Shown here: positions 33,201-48,200 of the stretch, piece after piece | How positions within the stretch are numbered: the stretch's first letter is position 1 | Layout: each line of letters starts with the position of its first letter | Origin: Sorex araneus | Lineage: Eukaryota; Chordata; Mammalia; Eulipotyphla; Soricidae | Length of the DNA: 64,000 nt | Direction: 5' to 3' | Assembly: GCF_027595985.1 (NCBI RefSeq) | Contig: NC_073306.1 | Coordinates: 196,801,500 to 196,865,499 of the forward strand | Made by a program: the position numbers and the translations under genes | Notes under the pieces: model-generated | What the model was told of the DNA's origin: nothing | Database searches by the model: none | The model's input: only the letters and a program-made list of their open reading frames with translations

Positions 33201-36200
33201 TGGCACTCATCAAACAGAATTGATGTTGGTTTAGACATCAGTGTTGGTTTAGACTCAGGAAGAAAAAAGGGACCCTCATTCCGTGCTGGTGGGAATGCCA
33301 AATGCTCCTGTCTTTTTGGGAAGACAATATGGATGTTCCTCAAAAAAACTAGGTATCAAGTTTCCATACAGCCTAGCAATTCTACACCTTAGAATATATC
33401 CCAAGGGTCCAAAAACACAGCTCAGAAAAGACATTCACACTCCTATTTTAATTTTGGCACTATTCACAATAGCCAAAATCTGGAAACAACCCCAAGAGCT
33501 AAGGACAAAGAACTGATGACTGAATGAAATGATGGTAATATATACACATGGAATACAACTTGGCCATGAAAAAGAGTCATGCAGCTTGCTGATACATGGA
33601 TGGATCTGGGGAAAATTACTCAGTAAAATGAGTCAGACGTTGAGGGACAGACAAAATCTAATTTCCCTCACATGCAGAACATAAACAAATATGAAGGGGG
33701 AATAACTAAAGCCCAAAGGCAACAGAAAAGAAGAGCAGGGGAACTGGTCCTTAGCAGAAAGCCTGCCATGGAAGGTGGGGGATGGGAGGGGGAATAAGTC
33801 AGGGAAGGGCCAACTACAAAAATGATAGAGGGAAGCAGTCACTCTGAACCAGGACTGGGTAACGAAAGGAGGGAGAAAACACCCTCTCAGTAACAGTACT
33901 GTAAACCATAGTGCCCGAAAGAGGGTGAAAAGAAAGAAAAACTAGGTGGGGAAGGGGAAAACTGAGAGCACTGGTGGAGGGAAGTGGGCACTGCTGAAGG
34001 GACTGGTATTAGAACTTCGTAATCCTGCCTTTCAATCACGAAAAACTTTGTAATTCACAGTAATTAAATTAAAAAATTTTAATTACAAAATTTACTTTAT
34101 TTACTGATTTTTTTGGTTTAGGGCCACATCCAGCAACATTCAGAGCCTACTCCTGACTCTACACTCAGGAATTCGCACAGTGCTTGGGGCTCATATGAGA
34201 TGCCAGGGATCAAACCTGGGTCAGTCACAAGCAAGGCAAGCATTCTACCCATTGTACTCTCTCCAGCCTGCCAATAACAGCAATAAAACAAAACAAAAAT
34301 TTAAAGTGAAGTGTTGTTGGGCAGGGCTTAAAGTATTTGCGTGCCTTATTATGAAGCTGACACCAGTTTGATCCCTGGCATGACATATGTAAACACTGCC
34401 AGGAATCACTTGAGCAGAGAAAGAGCCCGAGAAGCTGTGGACAGAGTATGGCCTAACTCCCTACTCTTCCCTGCCACCAAAACAACTTGCATTAAAACTA
34501 ACAATATTTTTAAAAGAAAAAGTTAATCTAAGTATAGTGTCATTATTAAATTCCAATTATTATTGGGACCAGTGAAAATAGCTCAGCACACTGAGTTTCT
34601 GTTTTGCATATGGAAAATCCAGATTTTATCCCTGGTTGCACAGTCTCCAAGCAAAGCCACGAGCAACCCCCGCACACAGAGCTGAAGAGGCTCCCAAACA
34701 CTTCCAGGCATAGCCAAAAGCCAAATGCTTTTAAAAAACAACCACCACCAACCATACCGATCCAGGTTTAGATATGTAAGAGAAACTGCTTTTGAAAGTA
34801 TAGAGAAATGTTTCACTTGATTCCTAGCAAAGACATATTTACTGAGCATAGTCACTACATTGCTTTCACAGGTTACATGCAGGTAAAATATGGGACAATC
34901 GCACAGACATACAGCAAAAGCTCTGCTTCAGAAAGCCTGTGTTTCTCCAGCATCTCACAACTCACAGAAACTTCTAAGAAAGGAGTTGGAAGTGGTCCCT
35001 CAAGACAAATGGTAGAATTCACAACCAGTCATCAATAAATAAGGATGTTTAAGTCTCAGAATATCATCTCCCAGTAACATAATCAGACAGGTAACCCTTT
35101 CATAAAAACAAACTCAGTAACAGTATCAGACTGCATAAAAACGGCCTAAGCATGATCACTGTATCACTGTTATCCCATTGCTCATCGATTTGCTTGAGTG
35201 GGCACCAGTAACGTCTCCATTGTGAGACTGTTATTGTTTTTGGCATATCGAATACACCACGGGTAGCTTGCCAGGCTTTGCCATGCAGGTGGGATACTCT
35301 TGGTGGCTTGTCAAGTTCTCCAAGAGGGACGGAGGAATCGAACCCGGGTCGGCCACATGCAAGACAAACGCCCTACCTGCTGTGCTATTGGTAACTATAT
35401 GCCTAAATATGGTTACACAAATGAATGCATATCATACACAAATAAATGCACAGTATCCCGCTTAAAACCTTTACACTAAAAATTTTATAATTTTGTGTCA
35501 TATTACATTTTCTGATTTTTATTAAATCATAAGTTCTTCACAATAATCTCATTGTTTTAAAATTACAAAAATGTGAAAACTATAGAAAGAATGGATTTAG
35601 TTTACAGATCATAGTCAATTTCTAACAGATTGATTTCTGATTTACTTATATGTTCATATTAAAACATGTACATCTGGGGGTTGGAGACACAGCAGAGGGA
35701 AAATGGTACTTTCCTAGCACATGGCTGACACCAGCTGGATCCCTGGCGCTCTATATGGTTGCCCTGAGCACCTCTGGTAGTGCTCACCAGCACTAGTAGT
35801 AAGACTGAGCACCACTGAGTATGACCCCAAACCAAAAACAAACAAAAAATCCACATAATTTATTTTGGGGTCATACCCGGTGGTGCTCAGGACTTACTCC
35901 TGGTTCTAAGCTCAGGGATCACTCCTGGTAGGCTTGGGAACAATTATGGGTGATGGGAATTAAACCCAGGTTGACCACATGCAAGACCAAGTGCAAGGCC
36001 CAACCAGCTATAATATCTCTCTGGTCCCCAAAACATACAATTTTAAGTGTAAACGTATACCCTACAATGGATACTGCAACAGAAAAAAACATATTGAAAA
36101 AAATGGGTAAAATCCATAGCCTAATTTTATCAAACTTATTTTCTTAATAGGTATAAATATACAATGGTAAGTAAGATTATTATCTGGAGTAATAATAAGC

Positions 36201-39200
36201 TTCTATAAAATCAAAATCGTTTCAAGTAAAAAGTTAGGATTGGAGCGATAGCTCAGAAGGCTGGGGCATGTGCTTTGTACACCGGAGACCCATGTTCACA
36301 TCTCAGCAAAACATGAACCCCAGAACTGAGATGGCAGTTGCCCCTGAGCATCACTAGATGAGCCAAAAAACAATTTAAAAAATAAAATCGAGGAGTTGGA
36401 GCAATAGCACAGCGGGTAGGGCGTTTGCCTCACATGCGGTCGATTCCCAGCATCCCATATGGTCCCCTGAGCACCACCAGGGATATTTCCTGAGTGCAGA
36501 GCCAGGAGTAACCCCTGTGCATCGCCAGGTGTGATAAAAAAAAAAAAAAAATCAAGTCAAAAGATTCCCAAAGAAATAAGATTCAGAATTTTTAAGATGC
36601 TATATAAACATAAGCATTGTCCAACAGAACTTTCTGTAACAATGTACTTGGTATTTGCATAGTTAATTTGGTATCCACTAGCAATATGCAATTACTGTGA
36701 TTAAAATATACCCATATTCTAAGAATATGAATTTATGTAAGTTCAAGTTCAAATACCTTATTAAACATTCTTATCATTTAATTTTTTCCCTTAATTGTTT
36801 GGGGTTTGGGGCTCCAAGTGGTGCTGCAGGTTTGCTCTCAGTGAAATTTGTGGGGAAGCATGCAGTGTGGTACTGGAAACGGAACTGAGGGTTCCTACTT
36901 ACACAGCATGGACTCAGTTCACTGACCTATTACCCCAATTATCTTCATAATTTAAGAAAGCAAGCAGGGCTCGGCCTGTACCTCTCCAATAAAGGATATA
37001 CCTTGAATGTGTAAGGCCCAATGTTCAAGCCCAAGTACCACTTTTTTAAGGTCAAATTAGAAATGAAAGTGGTACTAAAAAAACAACTTTTGGGGGCTAG
37101 AGAGATGAATGGTAGGCAGGGTGCTTGCCTTGCACGCAGCCCACCCAGGTTTAATCCCCAGCACTGCATTTGGTCTCCAAGGCTACCAGCAGAGATTTTT
37201 GAATACAGAGCCAGGCTGGATACCCTGAGCACAGCTGGGTGTGCACGGCCTCCTCCTTCCCGCAAAAAACCCAAATTAATTATTATTTGAAATTAAAAGT
37301 CAACTGTTAGTGGCACTGCCATAATAAAATGAGACTTTGAGAAAAATAAGTCTCATGAAATTTCTTTACAGAAAACTGAAGGTACAAATTCACTGGAAAT
37401 TCTAAGATTCAAAATGTAACACTATTCTAATACATGTAATCCTCACAACAGTGTCTGAGTTCACCAAATACAAGAATCCATGTCCATCATTCATGACTCA
37501 GTAAGAAAGCAAAGCTATTTTTACTAATATGAAAACGACCAAAGATTTTCATATTAAAACACAAATGAGCAGTTGCAGAATGTGAGAAAATATGCATTTA
37601 CCTGAGGGACTGGTAGCAGGTCTCTGTAATGGTGGTCTAAAACCTGGAGCTTTGGAAGTGTCCGCCTGATGCAAAGGATCTGAATTTGGCAAATACGAGG
37701 ATTTTCCTGATAGCATAGACTCCGGTGTTGACTGAGATGAAACAACAGATCCTCCCCAGAAGGCATGAGCAGAAGTAGGGTTGTTTTCAAACAATGTGCT
37801 AAAGGGCCCAAATGGTAGGGGGGCACTGAAATTGGGAGCGATAGGCTTATTAGCTGGATGTACTGAATTTTGACAAGCACTTTGTGTACTTAAGGTCGAA
37901 GGTAGCTGGACAGAAGAGGGAACACTGTGAGGTCTTTTAATGTGATTGACACTGAGGACGGCAACAGATGAATTCTGCACTGGAGCTGGATTCTTGTGAG
38001 GGACAGTTGTGCCGTGAGAGGGTGGTCTGATAGCGGGAGTTTCCATTTTAGGAGCAGGCTGGGAGCATCCCATTTGTGTCTGAGGCAGAGGGTAAGTCAC
38101 GGGGGCAGTAGAAGGCACCGCCACTGGCGCAGAACTTGTTGCTAAAGGAGGAACAGTCATTCTAACTTCCGGGGCAGGAACCTGAGACGGAAGGGGTGGT
38201 CTTGGCTCCTGAGAAACAGACCCCGGAGGCTGCTGCTGAGTAGAATGAACTGATGAACTCCCAGAAGAACTGCTGCTGTTTGGAGGTCTACTGTTTGCTG
38301 TTTCTACTACTGGTGGACTACTTGCTTCCTGCTCAGAGGAAGATGCCCCTTTATTTGGAGATGCTGCTCCACAATCCAAAGGACTGTTTCTAGAAACCCC
38401 TCCTGGCTGGGCTGGTGGTGATGGGGAAGATGGGGATGATACTGGGTAGTGTTCTTTGGCAGTAGGCATAGGATATGTGGCGGTTGTAGGTGCAGTGCTG
38501 TTGTTGCTTGCTGTGGTTGTGACTGTGGTGGTTGTAGCATTGGATGTCTTTACAACTGTGACAAAAAGCTGCCTTCTGACGGAAGGTGAACTTGGGCTGC
38601 CATTTGTAGATGTACCAGGCACCGTTGAAGCTGATGAACTGGTTGTAGTCGTTGGACTGGAAGTTAAAGAACCTGCTGAATTCACCTGAGAACCACTGCT
38701 ATTCTGATTGCTATGGCGAGGCACCATGTGAGGCTTAGGCGAGTTAGTAGCTCTGGCAGGGCTCAAAGGCCTGACAGGAAAAGGACCCCAAGTAGATTGA
38801 GCTGGTGGAAAAGTACCTCCAAAGTGGGTCATGGGCAACCTTGGTGGACGGATCTGCTGGAAAGTCTGGGCAGCAAGCAAAGCATGTGCAAACTGTGGAG
38901 GAGGGTATGCTAATGGGAGAGAAACTGGGAAACCAGGCCTCACATTATTCACTGGGTTTTTAATGGTTTTGTGAGTAGATGCAGAAGAAATTGCGGGCAC
39001 AGTGAGTGCTGTGGCAGTTTGAGATGTTGATGACAGAGCTACAGTCGTCATTTTAATTCCCATTAAAGAACTGTTAGCAGCGGTGGTGGTAGGTGCTGAA
39101 GACCCCATTTTGGAATTTGCTGAGGAGCTTTTCAAACGATTCTTTGGAATAAGTTCATCAATTTCTTTGTCTGGATCCTTGATCAGTGCATTGATCAACT

Positions 39201-42200
39201 GAGTTGCTTGCCTTGTTGATTCGGTGCCGCCCCTATAAATAAAAAAATAAAAATAATAAAAAATTTTTAAAAAAGGAAAAAAAGAATTAGGTTCAATTCC
39301 ACCACTTTTAATGTGTAAAGTTCAAATTCACTTTGTGTGTTTGTGTGTACACAGATAAACAAAAGCTAAGCAACGTTTTATTTCTTGATAAATTGTACAA
39401 ATAGAGCAACTTTCCTTTATTCTGGCCACATCCTGCAATGCTCAGGTGTTACTCCTGGCTTTGTGCTCAGGGATCATGTGGGTTGCCGAGGATCAAACCC
39501 ATGTCAGTTGCATGCAAAGAAGGTGCTTCTACTACTGTTCTGGCTCCTACAGCAGCTATTCTGAATGTCACCATATTTTCTCAAAGGAATGATAACTTTC
39601 AAAAAATTTATTATATATTGACTAAAAAATTTTATATTGTACATTATGTTAAGAAATTAGGAACACTGTACTTAAAAGCCTACTTAATCCAGTAAACTAA
39701 AGGTTATCAAATTCCAAAAGTAATAGCACTGTAGCACTGTTATCCCGCTGTTCATCAATTTGCTTGAGCGGGCACTAGTAACGTCTCCATTGTGAGACTT
39801 GTTGCTGTTTTCGGCATTTCAAATATACCCTGGGTAGCTTGCCAGGCTCTGCCGTGCGGGCAGGATACTCTCGGTAGTTTGCCGGGCTCTCCAAGGACGG
39901 AGGAATTGAACCCGGGTCGACCGCATGCAAGGCAAATGCCCTACCAGCTGTGCTATTGCTCCAATCCTCCAAAAGTAATACTAATAAAAATAATACAACT
40001 CAGTAAAACACATTCTAGTAAAATAATGGGATCTAAGATGACTCAGTAATTTCTCTACTGTTGAGTGACTATTATATTATCTTTTAGAAAGATGTCAAAA
40101 TGAGAGGAATTCTGATAATGCCAAAAGGTCAAAAACCCAGTACAGGGGACAGAGATATAGCAGAGCAAGTAGAGCCTTTACCAAGCAGACATGACTGACC
40201 CAGGTTTTATCTCTGGCACTACATGTGGGTCCCCTAAGCACCACTAGGAATAGTTTCTGAGCAGAGAAATAAAAACCTGAGCATCACAGGTGTGGTCCAG
40301 AAACAAAAAAACTCGATAATCAATCTAGTACTGGTGAGATCTGAGAATTTGGCTCTGCAATAGAGAGCTTGTCTTTCAGAAATGAAAACTTGAGTTTGAT
40401 TCTGGCACCACAGAAGTTTAAGTAAAATTTTAATTATTTTAAAAAATATATGCATTAGAAGTATATTATGGAATTACTGGCTTTCCTATAATTGCAAAGA
40501 GGTACCTGTCCTTCACAACCATACGGTTTCCTAGAATGTCACGTTTATGGGTGGGTGGGACAGTTCAAATGGCTGAAGCAAAGCTTTGCAGTTAGGAAGT
40601 CCAGGTTTGTATTCCAGCACTGCATGGTCCTCTGAGCACCTGGGGGAGTGACCCTAAGCACATGAGCCAGAAGCAGACCCTGAGCACTACTGGGTGTTTG
40701 CTGCCTACTCCAACAAAGAAAATATACTTGAGCCAAGAGATAACCCAAGGGACTATACTGCATACTTTACATGCGGGAAGGTCCATTTTCAATTCATGGC
40801 ACTACAATTTCCCATGGGAGCAGCCCAAGTACTTATCCGGAAGTAGCTCCTGAGCACTGCAGGTATGGTCAAAAAAAAAAAATAAGAAAGAAATTTCCCT
40901 CCCTAGGGCTAGAGATAGTACAGCAGATAAAGCACATGCCTTGCATGAGTCAATCTGGGTTTGATCCCCAGCACTCTATACGGTACCCTAGCACTGCACA
41001 AAAATCCCCAGAAAAACAACTATTTATAGGGGATCCAGAGATAACGCAATGACAGAGCACCTGCTTTATAAGGTTGCAAGTTAACGACTGGACACCACAC
41101 CTAACATGCCAAGTATGACCCAAACACTTTGGGATCGCTGGCACTGAAATAAAGTGTGAGAGCTCTGATACACTGTACCCAAGAAGCATGAGTACACCAC
41201 AATCATTAAGAAAAGGAAATGGAAGGGAATGGAGGGGGGGAAAGTAATCTACTAAACTGAATTCATAGACTCCCATGCTTACATTTCATTAGATTACAGT
41301 GCAGTAACACTTAAAGTTCGGAGTCCTCTCACAGTGGGGCCGGGCAGCTTCCCACCATCAATACTCCCGGAAGTCTCGACAGCCACTCCACATTCCACAA
41401 CTGCTGCCATGTAAACTCGCAGCCCAGTTAAATACTCTGGAGTTTCTAGATTCTCTAAATTCTACAATACTCACATCCCAATTCGAGGCACAACAAATTA
41501 GATGGCAAAGTAATATAGAAGCCAACTAAGATCAATCAACAAAAACATTTATACAGAAGGTTCAACTAGCAACAACAGCTTAGTAAAGCCTCAGACAAGG
41601 ACTTAATGATCCCACGGTGAGAATTTTTCATAATTCCATTAGCCATTTAGTTGTAACAAGCAATATAAAATGAGTTATTCTGTGTCTACTGGGGGTCAGG
41701 TTTGGGGGGTACGGATGGGAAAATGGGAACAACGACAGAGGGAAGGTGACATTGGTGGTGGGATTGGTGTTGGAGTACTGAATGCCAGTGACAAATGCAT
41801 CATGAAGAACTTTATAAACCCGAGCACTTAAATAAATGGGGGGAAAAAGTTATGATTCAATAAAACACAATAGAAGAAAGTAAAGACACAAAGTTTTGCC
41901 TTATAGTTATTATCCGGTCTCCTGTCTTGTCTTTCTGCTTGTCGATATCTATGTGTGCACCAGTGAACTCCCGAATGGCATTAATATTACAGCCTCCTCT
42001 TCCAATCACTCTGGATATCACAGTTGATGGAACAGATACTTTCTTTGACCTGGTTAAAAGTTATAAACATAAATTAAGAGAAATCATTAGTATCAGTAGT
42101 TGTGATGAAAGGGAAAGTATTACTAAAATATGTTTCTATAAATACAAAATAGACTGAAGAATAAGCCTCTCCTATAACCCAGGTGATAAAAGGCAAGGGA

Positions 42201-45200
42201 GTGGAAAGAGCCGTTTGAGAGTACATGCCTTCTCATAGCTTGTAACTCATTGCTACCTAATTTCTGGTCACTTGGCCTTCATCCTTCATTATTATCTTTG
42301 AAGAACATACCATGTAGACATGTACTACTAACACAGATACTAATGGCAAATAAGATAAGACATCTGTTTTGGCCAACATACACTGACATGTAGACAAATA
42401 AGAAAATTATAATACCATGACACAGTGTTCTAATATACCCACATAGGAGTTGAAGCACCCAATCTTAGATTGAGAAAGGCATCTTGTAGGTATCTCGGGG
42501 TTCATCTAGAATTCTTATTTTTATTCTCTACCATACAACTTAAAGGATAATACTAAAATTCACTTTGGGGCTGGGCGTTATTGCCAAGAAATGGCGAGTG
42601 CATAAATTTTGCATATGGGAGGCCAAGTTCAATCCTGGGCATCATCTGGCTTCCTAAACACCACCTGAAGCAACCATGAGCACTGAGTTGTGGAGTACCT
42701 AAGCATCACTGTGTGGTTCAAAAAGAAAATTAAAAAATTCATTATTTGCCCTCATTTTTCTAAAGGCACTAAAATGATTATCTTTCACAAATACAGAAAT
42801 TCACTAAAGAATGTTCAATAGTATGAGCAAAAGGGAATTGCCTGTTGGTAATTCAAAAAACAAACAGGTGCGGAGGGGGGAGGAGAACAGAGACACTGAT
42901 GATGGAAAATGTACACCTGTGAAGGGATTGGTGTTGGAACTAATTGACTGAAACCCAAACACAATAACTTTGTAACTATACCTCACTAAATTAAATTAAT
43001 AAAAATTTTAAAAATCAATTAAAAAAATTAAAGCTCATTTTTACAAAATTACACTTTTGTTATTTTTGGAGTAGGGGCTATTCCAACGAGTGCTCATGAA
43101 GCTTGAGGGCCCCTCCCAGCAGTTTGCAGCAATTCGTAGTCAACCAGGCTCACTGTTCAATGCTATGGCAAAGCGATATGGTGCTGCTTGAACCCTGTGG
43201 TGGTGGGATTTCCTAGTCCATCCTGGTCCTGATGGTGCCTGGCAGCCGCTAGGACCGCATCCAGTGATGTTCAGGGCATCAGAAGGTTATGGGGATCTTA
43301 AAGAGGTTCAACTGATGTGAAGCATGTGCCTTAACATCTGTACACATCCTTCCTCCCCGCCACCTTCCCAATTAACAATTTATGAATGATTCAGGATCCC
43401 AGGGCTGGAGCACACTCTGCATGTAAATGCCCCATGTTTGATGCCCAGCACAGCACTGGGAACTGGGCACTACCACTACCAGAGACGGTGAGAAACTAAG
43501 GCCAAAACCAAAATAACAAAGAAGCACTCAAATTCCAGCTGCCAAAGACGGGATCCATGAGTACAAGACTTTTATGTGGAAGCCCCAGATTCTATCTATG
43601 GCATCACAGTGTTCCTCACGCATGGTACTGAGTGATGCTGCCAACCAAGTGTGGTCCCAAGACAAAAACAACAGAAACACTCAGTGGTGGGCATCAACTA
43701 GCAGCACTACACTAAAGTAGTAACTGTGGATGTGTTGTCAAAACATAAAGAAAAAAATGTATTTTTTTTTAAAAAAGGCACATTCAGACTCAAGAAAAGC
43801 AGGTACAAAACATTTTTGACAAGCCTAAATTAAAGAATTACATATTAAGCAACAGTAGGAAAAGAGGAAAACTTGCAGATTATTGTAACTTGGATAGAAC
43901 TGGAGGTGTCATGTTAAGTGAACGATGTTAAAGGGAAGAAAGACCAGGTGCTGTCATACACCTATAGTATCTAAAGAAACAGAACAAGGGGATAGACTGT
44001 ATAATGACAAACCCTTGGCTTTGGAGTACAAAACAGATTACCTACCGGGGGTAGGGTAGAATAGAGGTGGACTAGAAGTAACATAAGGACATTGGTGGAG
44101 AGTAATGGGCACATTGGTGGTGGTGAGGTGCAGTACCTGTACATCAAAACCATAAACAATGCTATTGAAAACATGTTATCTAAACTACAATAATAAAAAA
44201 ATAAACTTAACTTAAAAAAAAAAAGATGGCTGGAGCGATAGCACAGCAGGCAAGGTACTTGTTTTTGTACACTGCCAACCCAGGTTTTATTCCTGGCACA
44301 ATGTATGGTCTTTTAGGCACCACCAGAAGTAAACCCTGAGCACACCTGGGTGTAACCCCAAAAAATAAAAAATAAAAAATAAAAATTTTCAAGTGGAAAA
44401 TAGTTTATTTAAAAAAAAGCCAATAATGCATTAATAACTGCTTATTTAGAATGGTATAATAAATTAAAATATATATTTATTTAGTGGTCCTGAGACTCTA
44501 ACCCAGAACTTCATACATATAAGGCATGTGTACTACCACTCACCCACATCCTTGGCCCTTAAGTTTTATTTGTTATAAGGAAAAATACATTTCTGTCCTT
44601 TTACGCACCCAAGTATGTTACTTAATAATTCTATAATAGTTCAGTGGCCATTATTTTCAAATAAGTTAAGAATGCCTTATTAATACAATATTAAGGTGAA
44701 GAGAAATTTAATTCTTTCTTTTCTGTAGTGAATACGCTGATGTCACTTCAATTAGTCCAACAGTGTGTATAAGTGAATGAATGAGTCAGAGAAATGAAAG
44801 AGAAGTGGGGAAGAGGGAGATTCTGGTCTAAAACATGGGGGTAAAAAACCCTGTATATTGCATCCAAGAATTATCAGTAATAACTTGATTCATTATAATT
44901 CATTTTAAATAAACAAGTTCAACTTTTTAAACAGTATTCCTGGGACATGCTTTAAAATGGGCTATCGATGGTTTGTAACGGCTCACATCCTTTCTGAGAT
45001 GTGGTATTTTAACACATTTAAGTTTCTGAGATGGATAAGGATCTACTTTTGGACACATGTAATTTTAAAAAAGAAAGAAAGAAACAAGCAAATTGGAGCC
45101 AGGAATGTGGGTGGCTCAATGGTGGAACACTTGCAATGTCAGGACTACTGGGCTGAATCCCCAGTGCCACAAAATTACAAAAACAAAAAAGAAAGCAAAA

Positions 45201-48200
45201 TAGCTAAATTTTAGTCTAGAAATCCAAGTAAAGGGTATTTTGTAATTGACAGATAAGAAAAGTTTAATACCAATACTTAGGAGCTAGAGATTAACTCAAT
45301 GATAGAGCACATGCCTCGGATGTATGAGGCCCTATTTCAATCCCCAGTACCGAAGAAAACCAAACAACAACCAAAATTCCAATACTGGTAAGAATGGGTC
45401 AAGAGACACCACAATTGCCAAGTTTTTCAAATAAAAAAATATCCAATTTTCAAATATCTGAAATTGAAAGAAAAAAAAAAACCCTATTCTCTTTTCACCT
45501 AAAATATGGCTGTGGAAAATATGGCCATGGTTGTTCTCTGGGGTCCGCTTTCAGGCTTGGGACGCTATTTGTTTACACATAACCTGTGGAAGATTTTAAG
45601 TCATGCCCCACAGTGAGACAGTAGAATGAAGACTGAGAAAAACAAATACACTCACCTTCTTACAACTTCTTTCCATCCTTCTTCCCTTTTTTGTCCACGC
45701 TTAGGACTTGCTACTGTTAATTTCCCATTTGGAGAGGAAAGGGGAGATGGACCAGATTTTGTGCAAGTGGAGAGAGAATTACTGGTCACCTCACTGACAG
45801 TCTCTGACAGTCTATGAAAGAGGGAAGGGAAATTCAGTAAATATAGAACAGATGTAGGCTTTTAAAAGTGACAAAGGCAATTTATTACATAATTCATCAC
45901 ATTTTCAGAATTGATATGCAAACATAAGAGGACCTTATTTTCCACTTCTCAATCTTATCATAATATGCAAAGTGCAAAGTTCATTTTAAAAGACAACATG
46001 CAGAGGTCAACTTTACTTGAACAACAGTAAAATACTCTGAAAAATAATACTTTCATGAACAAAGTCTAATAACCAGAATAAAGAAATTACACAGGAAAAA
46101 TAATTTCTCATTAATACAAAATTGAAACAATAGCTTATCATACAAATTCAATGAAATTTGTCTTAAGCAAAAAGACAAATCCTTATGCTTTCCAGCTAAT
46201 TTGTTTTTAACAAAAAAAATTTCCAACAAGATACTTTTATGATACTACAAATAGAAAGAAAATAATTCGAACTGACTTTACTGTAGTCTTGCCAGAAACA
46301 GATTTTCGCTCCTCCTTTGGAAATGTAACCAGAACTGATGGCTGTTTCTTGGTGGCCACAGTCCCAGTGACCGTAGCAGGTGAATGATTGTCACTCTTCC
46401 GGCTGCTGTTGCTGTTGCTACTTTCGTCACTGCAGCTGCTAATCCGCATGTTGTCACTGTCCCCACTCTCGCTGGTGCTGCTGCTCTTGGACTCTCCGTT
46501 CACCTTATCTGGCTGACTGTAGGAAATTGGTAGTGGATCATCAAATATAATTTGAACGTTTTCTGGAGTAATTTTATTTTTCCTGTTTTTCCTCTTAGAG
46601 CTGGTTGTTGTTATAGTATTATTTCTTTTGCCATGGGAACCTGCTAAGGTTGTCCAGGTTGCAGATATACCTATGGTTGTAGTGGTTGTGGCACTTGGAG
46701 GCTCCGTCAAGACTTCAGGCTCATCTGTAAAAGTAGCAGTACAGTACTGAGTTAGCAAGATCTAAGTGTTCTTTTATCGGGAGAAGAGGCCTACACCCCG
46801 CTTTGCTCAGGGAACAAGCAATGTGTTGGAGATCTTGCTGGGGTAGGCTCCACACAAGGCAGGCAATTATAACCTCTATTACCTTCAGGCCTAAGACTCT
46901 TAACAAATATTCCTTTTATGCACTTGAAGAAAATACTGGAAATCACTATTAGATAAAAATCGCACGTTTATTATTAATGAAAAATACCGATCCATTCACC
47001 TTTCAATACTGAAAACATATATCAAGCAATTAAGAAATATTTCAGGGTTTGAAAAGTGTCTCAGCAAAACAATGTTTGCCATTCTGCATGTATAAGCCCC
47101 TTGAGTTTGAATACTATCATGGCCAAAATGAAAAATAAAAGCTGGAGATAATCTGTGGAGAGGCTACTAAAACCTCAGGGCTGAGTGTAATAGAGATGTT
47201 ACTGGTGCCCACTCGAGTAAATCTACGAACAACGAGATGACAGTGACACAGTGAATATACGTATTACATAATTATTAAATTTGGGGGCATAGTAATATTG
47301 TGGCTACATAAATTATACATTTCTCCAAGGAAAATAGACATTCATGTATTAGGAGTATCTTTAATTAGAAGTACCACTCATACGCTAATGACTCAAAAGA
47401 GGGGCTAGGACACAACTCAATGGTAGAGACGAACCTTTGCAGTGAGAACCTGGGCTTAATCCTGACACCAAGAGCTTCAAAATAAAGGACTTGAGAGGGA
47501 AATCAACTCATGCACACTCTGCATAATATAATTGTTTATTCTTCTAATATCCTCATGGCCAATCACAGCTTAAGTTAGAGAAAAGCTGATTCTCTGAGCA
47601 CCACTGGAGATCAAAAAGCCAGGATAGCCCCTGAGCACCCAAGAGTGCTACCCAAACCCACCCCCCATTTCAAAAATTAAAATCATTCACCAGAAAATAT
47701 ATTAAATAAACTGTGGGTTACAAACACTATCATGGAATTGAAAAAAAAATTTAAGCATTATAAAAAAAATGTTATATTTTGAATAGGTGGTGTCATTCTA
47801 CTTGTTTTGGATCCACTTGGTGTTTGTGCTACAGGGTCTACACTCTGTGGTGCTGAGGATTCAACCAGGCCTGTCCATGCGAAACTTGCTCCATACTGTT
47901 GAGCTCTGGCCCTGCAATGCCACTCTTACAAGTGTGATCAAGGTACATGGCAGATGTATTTTAGATGGCTGATACTTAATATGTCTAGTTGAATAAGGGA
48001 AGATTAAAGCAAGTGTGTTAAGATATTTAGATATTTATTTTTAATTTTGGAGGGGCTTCCCAATCTTTTGTTTTTTTCTTTTTGGGTCACACCTGGCGAT
48101 GCACAGAGGTTAATCCTGGCTCTGCACTCAGGAATCACACTGGCAGTGCTCAGGGGACCATATGGGATGCTGGGATTTGAATCCAGGTAGGTCGAGTGCA

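Larger units (their letters stand above)
29386..37601 (-). other. ANKRD17 8.2-kb intron
   Basis: It contains a complete type B SINE (30120-30364), a G-rich tract (30923-30947), a CA-rich microsatellite (32740-32793), the longest L1 3' fragment (33128-34085), another type B SINE (35155-35391), type A copies (34108-34268, 35675-35840, 35862-36030, 36236-36375, 36393-36551, 37096-37270) and purine-rich sequence at 31930-32020. The unique parts are AT-rich with no sign of an exon. Confidence 0.75.
39233..41899 (-). other. ANKRD17 GC-AG intron after the KH exon
   Basis: On the minus strand this intron begins GCAAAA and ends TTTATAG. It holds a minus-strand type A SINE (39424-39550), a type B SINE with 13-bp target duplication (39726-39967), plus-strand SINEs (about 40140-40310, 40905-41030) and an L1 3' UTR fragment (41655-41855) about 45 bp from the donor. 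Confidence 0.8.
42050..46276 (-). other. Two ANKRD17 introns (split by exon 45656-45811)
   Basis: The left intron holds two L1 3' fragments (42845-43010, 43855-44215), a plus-strand SINE directly after the second (44227-44385), and two short tRNA-like SINEs of the other head type (45095-45185, 45280-45375). The right intron (45812-46276) is unique AT-rich DNA. Confidence 0.75.

Noticed and set aside
37549-37601. Extension of the large ANKRD17 exon frame beyond 37602
   Set aside because: A TCAG|GTAAATG donor sits at 37602/37601 and the next exon (29385) completes the codon; the extra residues are intron.
38307-38689. Open frames on both strands within the large ANKRD17 exon
   Set aside because: They are shadows of the Ser/Thr/Pro-rich coding frame; they do not join neighbouring exons.
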